The notes below the pieces were generated by a model. That model worked only from the letters and a program-made list of their open reading frames with translations. It did not search any database and was not told where the DNA came from. Shown here piece after piece: positions 6,248 to 12,808 of a DNA stretch of 31,971 nt. The stretch's first letter is position 1, and each line of letters starts with the position of its first letter. The position numbers were made by a program, and so were the translations under genes. Origin of the DNA: a virus; IMG/VR virus record IMGVR_UViG_3300047472_000046, positions 1-31,971 of that record; one strand, written 5' to 3'.

Positions 6248-6558
6248 CAAACCACCCGGTAATGACGAATGCTGTGCTTAAATACAGTCAGAACTGACTT
6301 ATATGTTCCGTCAGGATTAGACACTTCGACCTTGAGCGAGAATTGATCCGCTTCGAGAAGAACGCCGGTGAAGCCGACGGTCTCGGCAAAGTCGATCTCC
6401 ACCCGCTTGCCCTTGGCCGCGGTTAGATCCTGCTGGTGGCTCCACGGCTTCGGCCTGAAGGGCTTGCGATCGCGGCTGTTCTCACGCTGGAAGTCGCCCG
6501 TGGGCTTGCGGAACTGTGCGCTGTTGCGCGGCGGCAGACGGGTGGTCTCGGAGGGCAT
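6247..6558 (-). CDS. Hfq/Sm-like RNA-binding protein (103 aa)
   Basis: The C-terminal 60 residues read like Hfq. Q-Q-D-L at 42-45 matches the conserved Hfq N-terminal Q-D-L. G-K-R-V-E-I-D-F then F-T-G-V-L-L-E-A-D-Q-F-S-L (residues 50-75) matches Sm1, including the D-x-F of the Hfq proximal face. V-F-K-H-S-I (92-97) matches the diagnostic Sm2 motif Y-K-H-A-I, keeping Lys and His. Residues 1-40 are a basic, probably disordered tail not found in typical Hfq. The start is ATG 6558 with GAGAGA upstream. Hfq forms hexameric rings that pair small RNAs with mRNAs; this protein may form its own ring or modify host Hfq. Its last codons contain inverted repeat site 4. Confidence 0.72.
   Translation of the reverse strand: MPSETTRLPPRNSAQFRKPTGDFQRENSRDRKPFRPKPWSHQQDLTAAKGKRVEIDFAETVGFTGVLLEADQFSLKVEVSNPDGTYKSVLTVFKHSIRHYRVV
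6284..6301 (-). promoter_or_regulatory. TAAGTCA inverted repeat, site 4 (intragenic, before helicase)
   Basis: The plus strand reads ACAGTCA-GAAC-TGACTTA: one perfect arm and one matching in five of seven positions, with the same 4-base spacer as elsewhere. It lies inside the last codons of the Hfq-like gene (residues about 86-92, Y-K-S-V-L-T-V) and 36 bases before the helicase start at 6247. A weak TATAAG-like -10 overlaps the upstream arm. It is the only copy embedded fully in coding sequence, so part of the match may reflect codon constraint. Confidence 0.55.
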
Positions 6559-6581
6559 GTCGTTTCTCTCTCGTTGCTGAG

Positions 6582-7400
6582 TTAGCTATAGCGCTGCATG
6601 ATCGGTTCGCTGTTGGCGAACGACAGGAAATGTTCGAACCGATGGGGCTCGAGCTCGGCCTTGACCTTCTCGATCGGCAGCACCTGGTCGTGGAACACCA
6701 TCTGGGCGAGGATCTCGTGACCGTTGACGCGGTCCTTGCACTGGGTCAGCAACCATTCGTGGTGCTGGTTCTGCGCTTGCAGGATCGTGCCTTCGAGCCG
6801 ATCGTCGGCCGCGATTAGGGCGTTGGCCTCGCGCCAGGCCATGTTCTTGTATTGCGGCAGGGTCGAATAGAAGAACTCGGCGCCCTGGCGCTCCTCCCAG
6901 CCGATTGTGGCGCGATCGACCACGAGGTCGGAATAGAGCTGCTGCGGGCGCGGCAAGTGGCGCTGGTTCCAGAAGCGCAGCGACCAGTGGAAGGCGAGCT
7001 CGAGATAGATGGCGTATGGAATGCCCATGGCGTCGGCGACCATGCGACCGCGCCAGATCCCTGTGGTCCGCATCTTGTGCGAAGCGACCCGTTTCCGGAA
7101 CGCCTTTTCGGTCTCGTCCTGCTTCTGCTCGGGCTCCACGAACATCTGTTCGACGTTGAGCGGCTTCACAAACTGCGCGGTCGCGGAATCGATATTGACG
7201 GAGAAGGCCTGCTTGTAGGCTTTGACGAACTCGTGGGCGTAGAGGTAGGTCGCCTGGACGGGGTTCATGAAGCGGTAGTCGAACCACTTGCCGCGGTAGA
7301 GCGCACTCTCGACGGCCTGCCAGTCGTTCTTCACCCAACGGTTCATGATCCGGGCGGCTTCATTCCGCCCGGTCTCCAGTCCAAACAATGCTTCGGTCAT
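6582..7400 (-). CDS. Conserved-looking phage protein of unknown function (272 aa)
   Basis: ATG 7400 overlaps the PhoH stop (TAATG), indicating coupled translation; the frame ends at TAG 6582. The protein is soluble, mixed alpha/beta and rich in aromatic residues, with many Trp, Tyr, His and Gln. Runs such as Y-R-F-M-N-P-V-Q-A-T-Y-L-Y-A-H-E-F and A-F-H-W-S-L-R-F-W-N-Q-R-H stand out. It has no signal peptide, transmembrane helix or nucleotide-binding loop that I can see. Its place between PhoH and the Hfq-like and helicase genes suggests a role in nucleic-acid metabolism, by context only. I do not recognise the family. Confidence 0.65.
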   Translation of the reverse strand: MTEALFGLETGRNEAARIMNRWVKNDWQAVESALYRGKWFDYRFMNPVQATYLYAHEFVKAYKQAFSVNIDSATAQFVKPLNVEQMFVEPEQKQDETEKAFRKRVASHKMRTTGIWRGRMVADAMGIPYAIYLELAFHWSLRFWNQRHLPRPQQLYSDLVVDRATIGWEERQGAEFFYSTLPQYKNMAWREANALIAADDRLEGTILQAQNQHHEWLLTQCKDRVNGHEILAQMVFHDQVLPIEKVKAELEPHRFEHFLSFANSEPIMQRYS

Positions 7401-8215
7401 TACGCTCTCAGAGTTCGCGCGAGACCGGTCTGATCAGTCTCGCTGTCGTGCTCTCTATAGCGCTCGCTTACAGGGCTGCTGTCGATTTCGTATGCCTCGA
7501 CGATCGCCTGGCAGACCGGATCTCGGACGATGTCGCCGGTATGGAACCTGATAGCTGTGACGAAGGGCAGAACGCCGATGCGCCGCACGGCGTCGACCAG
7601 ACCGGACGGGCCGGGAATGTCCTTCTGCGTCGGATCGCCGTTGATGATGAAGCGGCTGTTCTCGCCGATCCGGGTCAGGAACATCTTCATGCCCGCCGGC
7701 GTGGCGTTCTGCATCTCGTCTGCAATGACCCACGCATTCTTGAGCGTAGCGCCCCGCAGAAACGCGAGCGGGCGCACCTCAATCGTTTTGGACTTGATCA
7801 GGTATTCGAGCTGCCCCGAACCCAGTCGCTCCTCCAGCGCGTCCCTAACGGGCCGGAAATACGGCTCAATCTTCTCGTCCAGCTCGCCAGGCAGGAAGCC
7901 CATCTTTTCGTCTGCGGCCTCCTGGGCCGGCCGAGTGATGATGATGCGCTCGATCTCGCCAGCGAGCAGCGCCTCGGCCGCGAGTGCCGCGGCAAACCAG
8001 GTCTTGCCGGTGCCGGCCGGGCCGATGCCGAAGGTGACGCGCGAGGAGCGGATCGCGGCGCCGTAGAGGCGCTGTGCCTCGGTGAGCGACTTGAGGGGCG
8101 CGCGAGAGGCGCGCACAGGCGCTCTGGCGACTTCTTCCTGGACGAGTTGCAGTAGCGGGCCGTGGTCTTTCCTTTTTTCCTTGCGACGTTCGTGACGGGC
8201 GGCGGCTCGCGACAT
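7400..8215 (-). CDS. phoH: PhoH-like P-loop ATPase (271 aa)
   Basis: PhoH proteins are cytoplasmic ATPases, widespread in phages and linked to RNA metabolism or phosphate stress; their exact phage role is unsettled. Walker A is G-P-A-G-T-G-K-T (residues 65-72), Walker B is A-W-V-I-A-D-E-M-Q-N (161-170), and N-G-D-P-T-Q-K-D at 192-199 is characteristic of the family. I-I-I-T-R-P and G-F-L-P-G-E-L-D-E-K between them are also typical. Residues 1-20 are strongly basic. The start is ATG 8215, nine bases after the HslV-like stop. The gene overlaps the next by one base. No second (PIN or KH) domain is present, so this is the short phage form. Confidence 0.9.
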   Translation of the reverse strand: MSRAAARHERRKEKRKDHGPLLQLVQEEVARAPVRASRAPLKSLTEAQRLYGAAIRSSRVTFGIGPAGTGKTWFAAALAAEALLAGEIERIIITRPAQEAADEKMGFLPGELDEKIEPYFRPVRDALEERLGSGQLEYLIKSKTIEVRPLAFLRGATLKNAWVIADEMQNATPAGMKMFLTRIGENSRFIINGDPTQKDIPGPSGLVDAVRRIGVLPFVTAIRFHTGDIVRDPVCQAIVEAYEIDSSPVSERYREHDSETDQTGLARTLRA

Positions 8216-8224
8216 GGTCTCAAC

Positions 8225-8728
8225 TCACTTTGGTCTTGGGGGCTTTGGCTTGGTGGTCTTCGGGGTGAACGACATCGAGTTCACCGGAAGCTTGGAGTTG
8301 TTGTCGATCTTGCAGGCGATGGAGACCGCCTCGCGCGCGCTTTTACCAGCCAGCATGGCACCGAGCGCCAGATGCGAGCCGGAGCCGATCGCGGCCGCGC
8401 CGAGATTGCAGACATTGACGTAGCCATGATACCGGCCGCTATCGTCCTCGTCGCAGCCGACGATGTAGAGGGAGTTGGGGCCGAATGCGATCAGCACCTG
8501 GCAGTCGGTCAGGCACGCCGCAATCTCCTGCTTGGTGGGGAGCTGCGCGGGCTTTTTGACCTTGTCGATCAGCGTCAGGACTGCGCGATTATCGGCCTCG
8601 CCGCACCAGCCGATCAGGGCGCCGGCCGAGGTGCGCTGCACCTTGTTCACGGAGGCGCCGTAATAGCCCCCGCCCGAGATGCAGGAATCGGAGGCCATGA
8701 TGCCGTCCTTGAACGCGATGGTCGTCAT
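8225..8728 (-). CDS. HslV/proteasome beta-like Ntn-hydrolase (167 aa)
   Basis: The N terminus M-T-T-I-A-F-K-D-G-I-M-A-S-D-S matches the HslV/proteasome pattern, in which Met is removed to expose a catalytic threonine. Downstream, N-K-V-Q-R supplies the lysine, and G-S-G-S-H-L-A-L-G-A-M-L-A-G-K-S-A-R-E-A-V fits the conserved G-S-G and A-x-x-A-V helix. The last 20 residues are a Lys/Pro-rich tail. The start is ATG 8728, preceded by AGGAGG; an upstream GTG at 8752 in frame is unlikely. It is the first gene behind inverted repeat site 5. No HslU ATPase is visible, so it may act alone or with a host unfoldase. Whether it processes virion proteins or others is unknown. Confidence 0.82.
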   Translation of the reverse strand: MTTIAFKDGIMASDSCISGGGYYGASVNKVQRTSAGALIGWCGEADNRAVLTLIDKVKKPAQLPTKQEIAACLTDCQVLIAFGPNSLYIVGCDEDDSGRYHGYVNVCNLGAAAIGSGSHLALGAMLAGKSAREAVSIACKIDNNSKLPVNSMSFTPKTTKPKPPRPK

Positions 8729-8755
8729 GAGGCCTCCTGAAGATCCCCACAAGTG

Positions 8756-8780
8756 TAAGTCAGTGATGACTGACAGTATA
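8756..8780 (-). promoter_or_regulatory. TAAGTCA inverted repeat, site 5, with -10-like TATACT
   Basis: The repeat at 8756-8773 reads TAAGTCA-GTGA-TGACTGA on the plus strand. One base beyond it, at 8775-8780, the minus strand reads TATACT within GCTATACT, a good -10. The start of the HslV-like gene is 27 bases downstream. Upstream of the -10 is AAGTTCCCGC, shared exactly with site 6, and I see no -35 hexamer. A perfect hairpin (8795-8825) lies just upstream. Confidence 0.72.
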
Positions 8781-8794
8781 GCGGGAACTTGGAG

Positions 8795-8825
8795 CCCTGC
8801 GCGTCTTAATTTTTGACGCGCAGGG
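8795..8825 (-). terminator. Perfect 11-bp hairpin after the esterase fibre gene
   Basis: CCCTGCGCGTC (8795-8805) and GACGCGCAGGG (8815-8825) form a perfect stem with a 9-base A/T-rich loop. It begins 9 bases after the stop of the gene ending at 8835. No T-run follows on the minus strand (GGGCTCCAAG comes next), so termination would need a factor. It may act as a terminator or as an mRNA 3'-end stabiliser. Confidence 0.5.
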
Positions 8826-8834
8826 TTGACAGGT

Positions 8835-11012
8835 TTAGCGCCAAGAAACGGCGATCAGGCCAATCTTACCGGCATTGCTCCATGTGACCGTGATCGGGTC
8901 CGCCGTCTGACCATTGAGCCCTGAAGCATCGGCGGACAGGTTTTGCGCGCCAGAGGCACCCGCATTGGCGCGGATGGCAAACGCCTCGTTGGGGCTCGTG
9001 ATGGTCTTGATGGTCTGGGTGAGCTGATCGGTCGCCGTCACAGCAATGACAAAGCCACCCGTCGTCGTTTTCGGGCTAACCGACAGCGTCGTCGCTGTCC
9101 CGGTGCCATCGAAGAGATACTTCACATCGACCGGGGTGGTCGACAGAAGATCTCCGCTCGGAACCGTCCAGATGGTCGTGTATGCCGTCGAAAACGGATT
9201 GCTGCCATAGTTGATCACAACGTTGACGGTGGTCGCGGTATCGGCGTCCGCGTCGAGGACGGCGTAAGCAACTTGAGGCCTCGGACCGGTCGTAACGGTG
9301 TTCGCCGCAATCGTCGCCGTCTTGGCCGTGCCGACGTTTGGCGTGAACACGATCGATGTCGGCAGGGCGCCGCCGTTGGATGAAATGCCCATCATGATCA
9401 TACGGCGTGACGCAGCATTGCCAATCGAAATCGCTGTCAGCGTCTGCGCCGTCGAAACAGCCGCGTTGGCACTACCGACACTCCGGAAGGTCGGAACCGG
9501 CAGTGATGCGAGCGGCGCCGGAGTGATCGGGCCCGCGCTGACAATCATCGGGGCATTCAGTGCACTGTTGTCTTTCACCATCGCGCTGACGTCGGGGCGC
9601 ATGCCGTAGAGATACCGGATCAGTCGTCCCGTCGAGGTCGTCACGCTGGCATGGGTCAGGTCGATAGTCGTCGCATTCACGCGAGCGCCAGTCGCCGCTG
9701 CCCATGTTGCACCGTTGTCGCCGGACACGTCGAAGCCTTTGATCCCTGTCGTCGGCGCAAAGTCGGTGCCGAGCGCATGAGCGATCGTGACGCGAGTGGT
9801 CGTCGCATCGACGGTCGCGGCCGAGACGATCTGCGATCGCGGATAGCCCGTCGAAACGCCAAGCACCGTGCCAACGGTCTTGGCGAAACGTGCGCCATTG
9901 CGACCCTGGCTAGGCGCATCGTAATGATAGCCGTCGCCCGTCAAGCGGACCACGTCCATGTTGGAGTGCGAGTAGTAGGTGGAGGGATTGGTCGTCGCGC
10001 AATCCATGAGCTTGCGCTGCATCTGATCCCAGAAATCGTCAGTTCCGCTAACATCGGCATTGCCCATGCCGCCGATAACAAAGGGCATCTGCGCCTTCGT
10101 GCGTCCGGCAGCCGCGCAGAGCTGACTGTGCAGGGTCGACTGATTAGCGATGTAGGTCGGAATGCCACCGCCGGCGCCGGCCGCGTCACCCTCGCCGTGC
10201 TGCCACACGATCATCTCGGCGCCGCCGACCGCCTGGATCTGAGCCGCCATCGCCTCGAAGTAGCCCTCGCCATGCCCCGCCATCAGATAGGACAGCGCGA
10301 CACCCGCAACCGCGCCGCACATCGCGGCGGTCGGCACGCCGGTCTGAGATGCCACGCTATTGCATAGGGTGCGCGAGCCGTTGCCGGGAGGCGCGCTCCA
10401 GGTGCCGTTGACGTTGTAGTAGGTCACATTTGCGGCAGTCGCAGGAATCGAACCGTCGGCCGTGCCGGCGAGACCGCCCGCATTTGACTGACCGTAGATA
10501 ACGATCATGATGCCGACGAAACAGCCATTGGTGCCGGTCTGCGCGAGGGACGGGACGTTTGCCGGACGGGCCTTGACGTAGTAGCTGCCGCCTTGAGGAA
10601 CACCGGTCACGGTTGCAGCCCACGAGCCTCCAGCGATCGCCGCCGAGCTCGCAGCGGTCCAGTCCTTGACGACCGTGTTATCAGCCTTCTTCAGAACCTG
10701 AATCTCGATCGCGGTCGGATCACCACCGCTATACGTGCCGGACAGCGATACGGGGCCAACCGTTGCGCCGGCAGCGCGCTGAAAGAGTCGCCCGTTCGGC
10801 ACGTCGGTCAAAACAAAGGCGCTCGTCGGCATGGCGGCGGCGCCAGCCGAAGTGACGATGGTGCCGCCGTTGTTCCACAGCAGCCCCGTCACACCAGGAT
10901 CGAACGTCGGCAGGACGCTGGCCTGAATCCGACGATAATCAGGAATGCTGTTCAGCACACGATTGGGCACCCGGTCGTCGGGCGACAGGGTGTTGCCAGT
11001 TTCTTTAGCCAC
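8835..11012 (-). CDS. Tail fibre/spike-like protein with sialate-O-acetylesterase-type SGNH domain (725 aa)
   Basis: A likely receptor-binding or glycan-modifying virion protein. After a ~170-residue beta-rich N-terminal region, I-V-I-Y-G-Q-S-N (Ser176) matches the catalytic block of SASA-type carbohydrate esterases. W-Q-H-G-E-G-D (270-276) matches their W-x-x-G-E motif, and G-D-G-Y-H-Y-D supplies Asp360 and His363. Such enzymes remove acetyl groups from surface polysaccharides. The C-terminal ~350 residues are Thr/Ser/Val-rich beta repeats. The start is GTG 11012 with AAGGAG seven bases before it; the frame is open to 11117 but would overlap the upstream gene. It follows another esterase-type fibre gene by 11 bases. 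Confidence 0.75.
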   Translation of the reverse strand: MAKETGNTLSPDDRVPNRVLNSIPDYRRIQASVLPTFDPGVTGLLWNNGGTIVTSAGAAAMPTSAFVLTDVPNGRLFQRAAGATVGPVSLSGTYSGGDPTAIEIQVLKKADNTVVKDWTAASSAAIAGGSWAATVTGVPQGGSYYVKARPANVPSLAQTGTNGCFVGIMIVIYGQSNAGGLAGTADGSIPATAANVTYYNVNGTWSAPPGNGSRTLCNSVASQTGVPTAAMCGAVAGVALSYLMAGHGEGYFEAMAAQIQAVGGAEMIVWQHGEGDAAGAGGGIPTYIANQSTLHSQLCAAAGRTKAQMPFVIGGMGNADVSGTDDFWDQMQRKLMDCATTNPSTYYSHSNMDVVRLTGDGYHYDAPSQGRNGARFAKTVGTVLGVSTGYPRSQIVSAATVDATTTRVTIAHALGTDFAPTTGIKGFDVSGDNGATWAAATGARVNATTIDLTHASVTTSTGRLIRYLYGMRPDVSAMVKDNSALNAPMIVSAGPITPAPLASLPVPTFRSVGSANAAVSTAQTLTAISIGNAASRRMIMMGISSNGGALPTSIVFTPNVGTAKTATIAANTVTTGPRPQVAYAVLDADADTATTVNVVINYGSNPFSTAYTTIWTVPSGDLLSTTPVDVKYLFDGTGTATTLSVSPKTTTGGFVIAVTATDQLTQTIKTITSPNEAFAIRANAGASGAQNLSADASGLNGQTADPITVTWSNAGKIGLIAVSWR

Positions 11013-11023
11013 GGCGAAACTCC

Positions 11024-12427
11024 TTAGCTGTAGCGACGCTTGCCGGCCGCCCGACGAATGCGAGCGGTCACGGTGCCGGCCTTCGACGCGCGGAATTCGA
11101 AGTGCTGGGTGACCCACGTCTTCGTGGTGTAGGCGGGAACCACGAGCTTCTCGGTCAGGAGCGAGATCTTGAGCGCGCCGGTCGTAGCCTGCGAGCTGTC
11201 GATCGGGCTCAGATCCATCGTGGTTCGGGCTCCGAGGCCATTGCCCGAGCCGTTGGCCTGGAGATAGAGCTGCGCGCCGGCGAGGCCCGTGGCGTCGTCG
11301 ATCGCGATCTCACCGCTCGCCTGGATGATGTCGCCGGGGCCCCACGCCGCGATCGGCCAGTCCTGGACGAGAGCGAAGGTGTCGCCGGCTGCCGCGAAGG
11401 TCATAGCCAGAATAACTTCCGAGCCGGGGGACCCGTCAGCGGGCGTGCCCTGGGACACGGCGCAGGTCTGGGTGCCGCCGCCGTTGCCGAGCGAGCTCAC
11501 GCGCGTCACCGTCCAGCCCAGCGGAACCGAGCCCGTAACGCCGCCGCCAGCGACGCCGCCCGTAGCCGTCGTGAACATCGGGTTGGTCAGCACCTGAATG
11601 TTGCCGTTGGCCGCGACCTCGAACACGTTGCGCAGCTCGCGGGGCATCACGGGGTAGAGCTGGGTGATGAGCGCAGCCAGGCCGACGCCGGCCGCATAAG
11701 CGCCCGCGGCAGCTTCATGGGTGGTGTCGCGCATGTAGCCCGTCTTGAAGACGATGGTCGAGGCGGTCGAAGCGCTGGCGTTCCAGAGGTAGGACGGCAG
11801 ATCGAACAGGACCTGGTTCGGCGCAGTCTCAGACCAGTTGCGCAGGCGCTCGTTGTATTCCAGCATTGCGCTGATCTGCGCAGCCGAGAAGTTAGATGCG
11901 CCGGCCTCGAGGCAGACGATGACGCGGCTGTAGCCGACAGCGAGCGCGCTCGCATGGGCAAGCTTCACGTTCTCGAGGACGTGGCGTGCCACGTTCGACA
12001 GATTGATCGTCGTTCCGATCATGGTGCCGGCGGTCGAGACGAAGCCGGCCGGGGCCTGGGCGAAATCGTTGGCGCCGATCAGGATGTAGAGGGTGCCGGC
12101 CTTGACCGCCAAGCAATTGCCGAGACGGGCCAGCATCTGGTCCGAGCGATCGCCGGAATTGCCCTGGTTGGTGGCCAGCGTGATACGGTGACCACTGAGC
12201 GAGTTGGCCCAGCCGAGATGATTGGCGTTCGAGATGTTCAGGAAGTTGCCGTGATCCAGATGCACCTGGTCCACCCGGCTGTCACCGAGGATGGCCCAGA
12301 GCGACGGATGACGATCGGTCTTGACCACGAGTTTCGACGGGTAGTCGGCGACAACGCGGTTCGGGGTCATGTCCCGACCAACAGAGGTGCCGGGCGGGCT
12401 GGAAATTCCGTCGTCGACGAAGGGCAT
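11024..12427 (-). CDS. Fibre-like protein with GDSL/SGNH esterase domain (467 aa)
   Basis: A predicted virion-associated deacetylase acting on host surface glycans. Block I is W-A-I-L-G-D-S-R (Ser50). Block II is covered by the N-x-G-N-S-G-D-R-S region, block III is I-L-I-G-A-N-D (Asn120), and block V is R-D-T-T-H (Asp234, His237). All four SGNH blocks are therefore present within residues 45-240. Residues 265-467 form a beta-rich domain with G-W-T-V-T-R and W-V-T-Q-H-F-E-F-R-A, resembling a carbohydrate-binding sandwich. The start is ATG 12427 with CAGGAG seven bases upstream, 26 bases from inverted repeat site 6. It is co-transcribed with the second esterase gene. Confidence 0.78.
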   Translation of the reverse strand: MPFVDDGISSPPGTSVGRDMTPNRVVADYPSKLVVKTDRHPSLWAILGDSRVDQVHLDHGNFLNISNANHLGWANSLSGHRITLATNQGNSGDRSDQMLARLGNCLAVKAGTLYILIGANDFAQAPAGFVSTAGTMIGTTINLSNVARHVLENVKLAHASALAVGYSRVIVCLEAGASNFSAAQISAMLEYNERLRNWSETAPNQVLFDLPSYLWNASASTASTIVFKTGYMRDTTHEAAAGAYAAGVGLAALITQLYPVMPRELRNVFEVAANGNIQVLTNPMFTTATGGVAGGGVTGSVPLGWTVTRVSSLGNGGGTQTCAVSQGTPADGSPGSEVILAMTFAAAGDTFALVQDWPIAAWGPGDIIQASGEIAIDDATGLAGAQLYLQANGSGNGLGARTTMDLSPIDSSQATTGALKISLLTEKLVVPAYTTKTWVTQHFEFRASKAGTVTARIRRAAGKRRYS

Positions 12428-12453
12428 GTAAAACTCCTGAATTTCAATGATTA

Positions 12454-12478
12454 TAAGTCAGGACTGACTGGTAATAAA
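12454..12478 (-). promoter_or_regulatory. TAAGTCA inverted repeat, site 6, with -10-like TTTATT
   Basis: The repeat at 12454-12471 reads TAAGTCA-GGAC-TGACTGG. The minus strand reads TTTATT at 12478-12473, one base from the repeat, preceded by the same AAGTTCCCGCT found at site 5. The esterase gene at 12427 starts 26 bases downstream. It fills almost all of the 60-base gap after the gene ending at 12488. Confidence 0.7.
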
Positions 12479-12487
12479 GCGGGAACT

Positions 12488-12799
12488 TTAAGCTGGCTTG
12501 ACGCAGGTCACAAACGACCAGAGGCTCTTGATGTTGTCCTGGTCGGTCGTCACGGTCGCCATCAGCAGATAACGAGTGCCGGCGATCATCCCGGAGATCT
12601 TCTGAAGCGACTTTGTGCCCTGCATCTGGGCGCCGCCGTTCAGCCGCGCAGCCGGTGTTGCGTCCTTGCCCTCGGCGACGGTGCAGCTCCAGGTGGTCGA
12701 GAGAACCTTTTCGTCCGTCACAAGCTCGCGCGCGAAATCGAAGCCGAACACCTCGACCTCGCCGACGTCCATGTCGCTGAAATCCTGACCGATATACAT
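12488..12799 (-). CDS. Small phage structural protein (103 aa)
   Basis: ATG 12799 is preceded by AGGAG seven bases upstream. The protein has an acidic start (Q-D-F-S-D-M-D-V-G-E-V-E-V-F-G-F-D-F), then T-T-W-S-C-T-V-A and a G-M-I-A-G-T-R-Y-L-L-M-A-T-V-T-T core, and ends L-W-S-F-V-T-C-V. This is a common layout for small beta-sandwich proteins encoded next to fibre genes in tailed phages of Proteobacteria. No enzymatic residues are evident. It follows the repeat-rich fibre-like gene by 9 bases and precedes the two esterase genes. I treat it as a structural or fibre-associated protein; its precise role is unknown. Confidence 0.6.
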   Translation of the reverse strand: MYIGQDFSDMDVGEVEVFGFDFARELVTDEKVLSTTWSCTVAEGKDATPAARLNGGAQMQGTKSLQKISGMIAGTRYLLMATVTTDQDNIKSLWSFVTCVKPA

Positions 12800-12808
12800 G
12801 CCGAGCTC

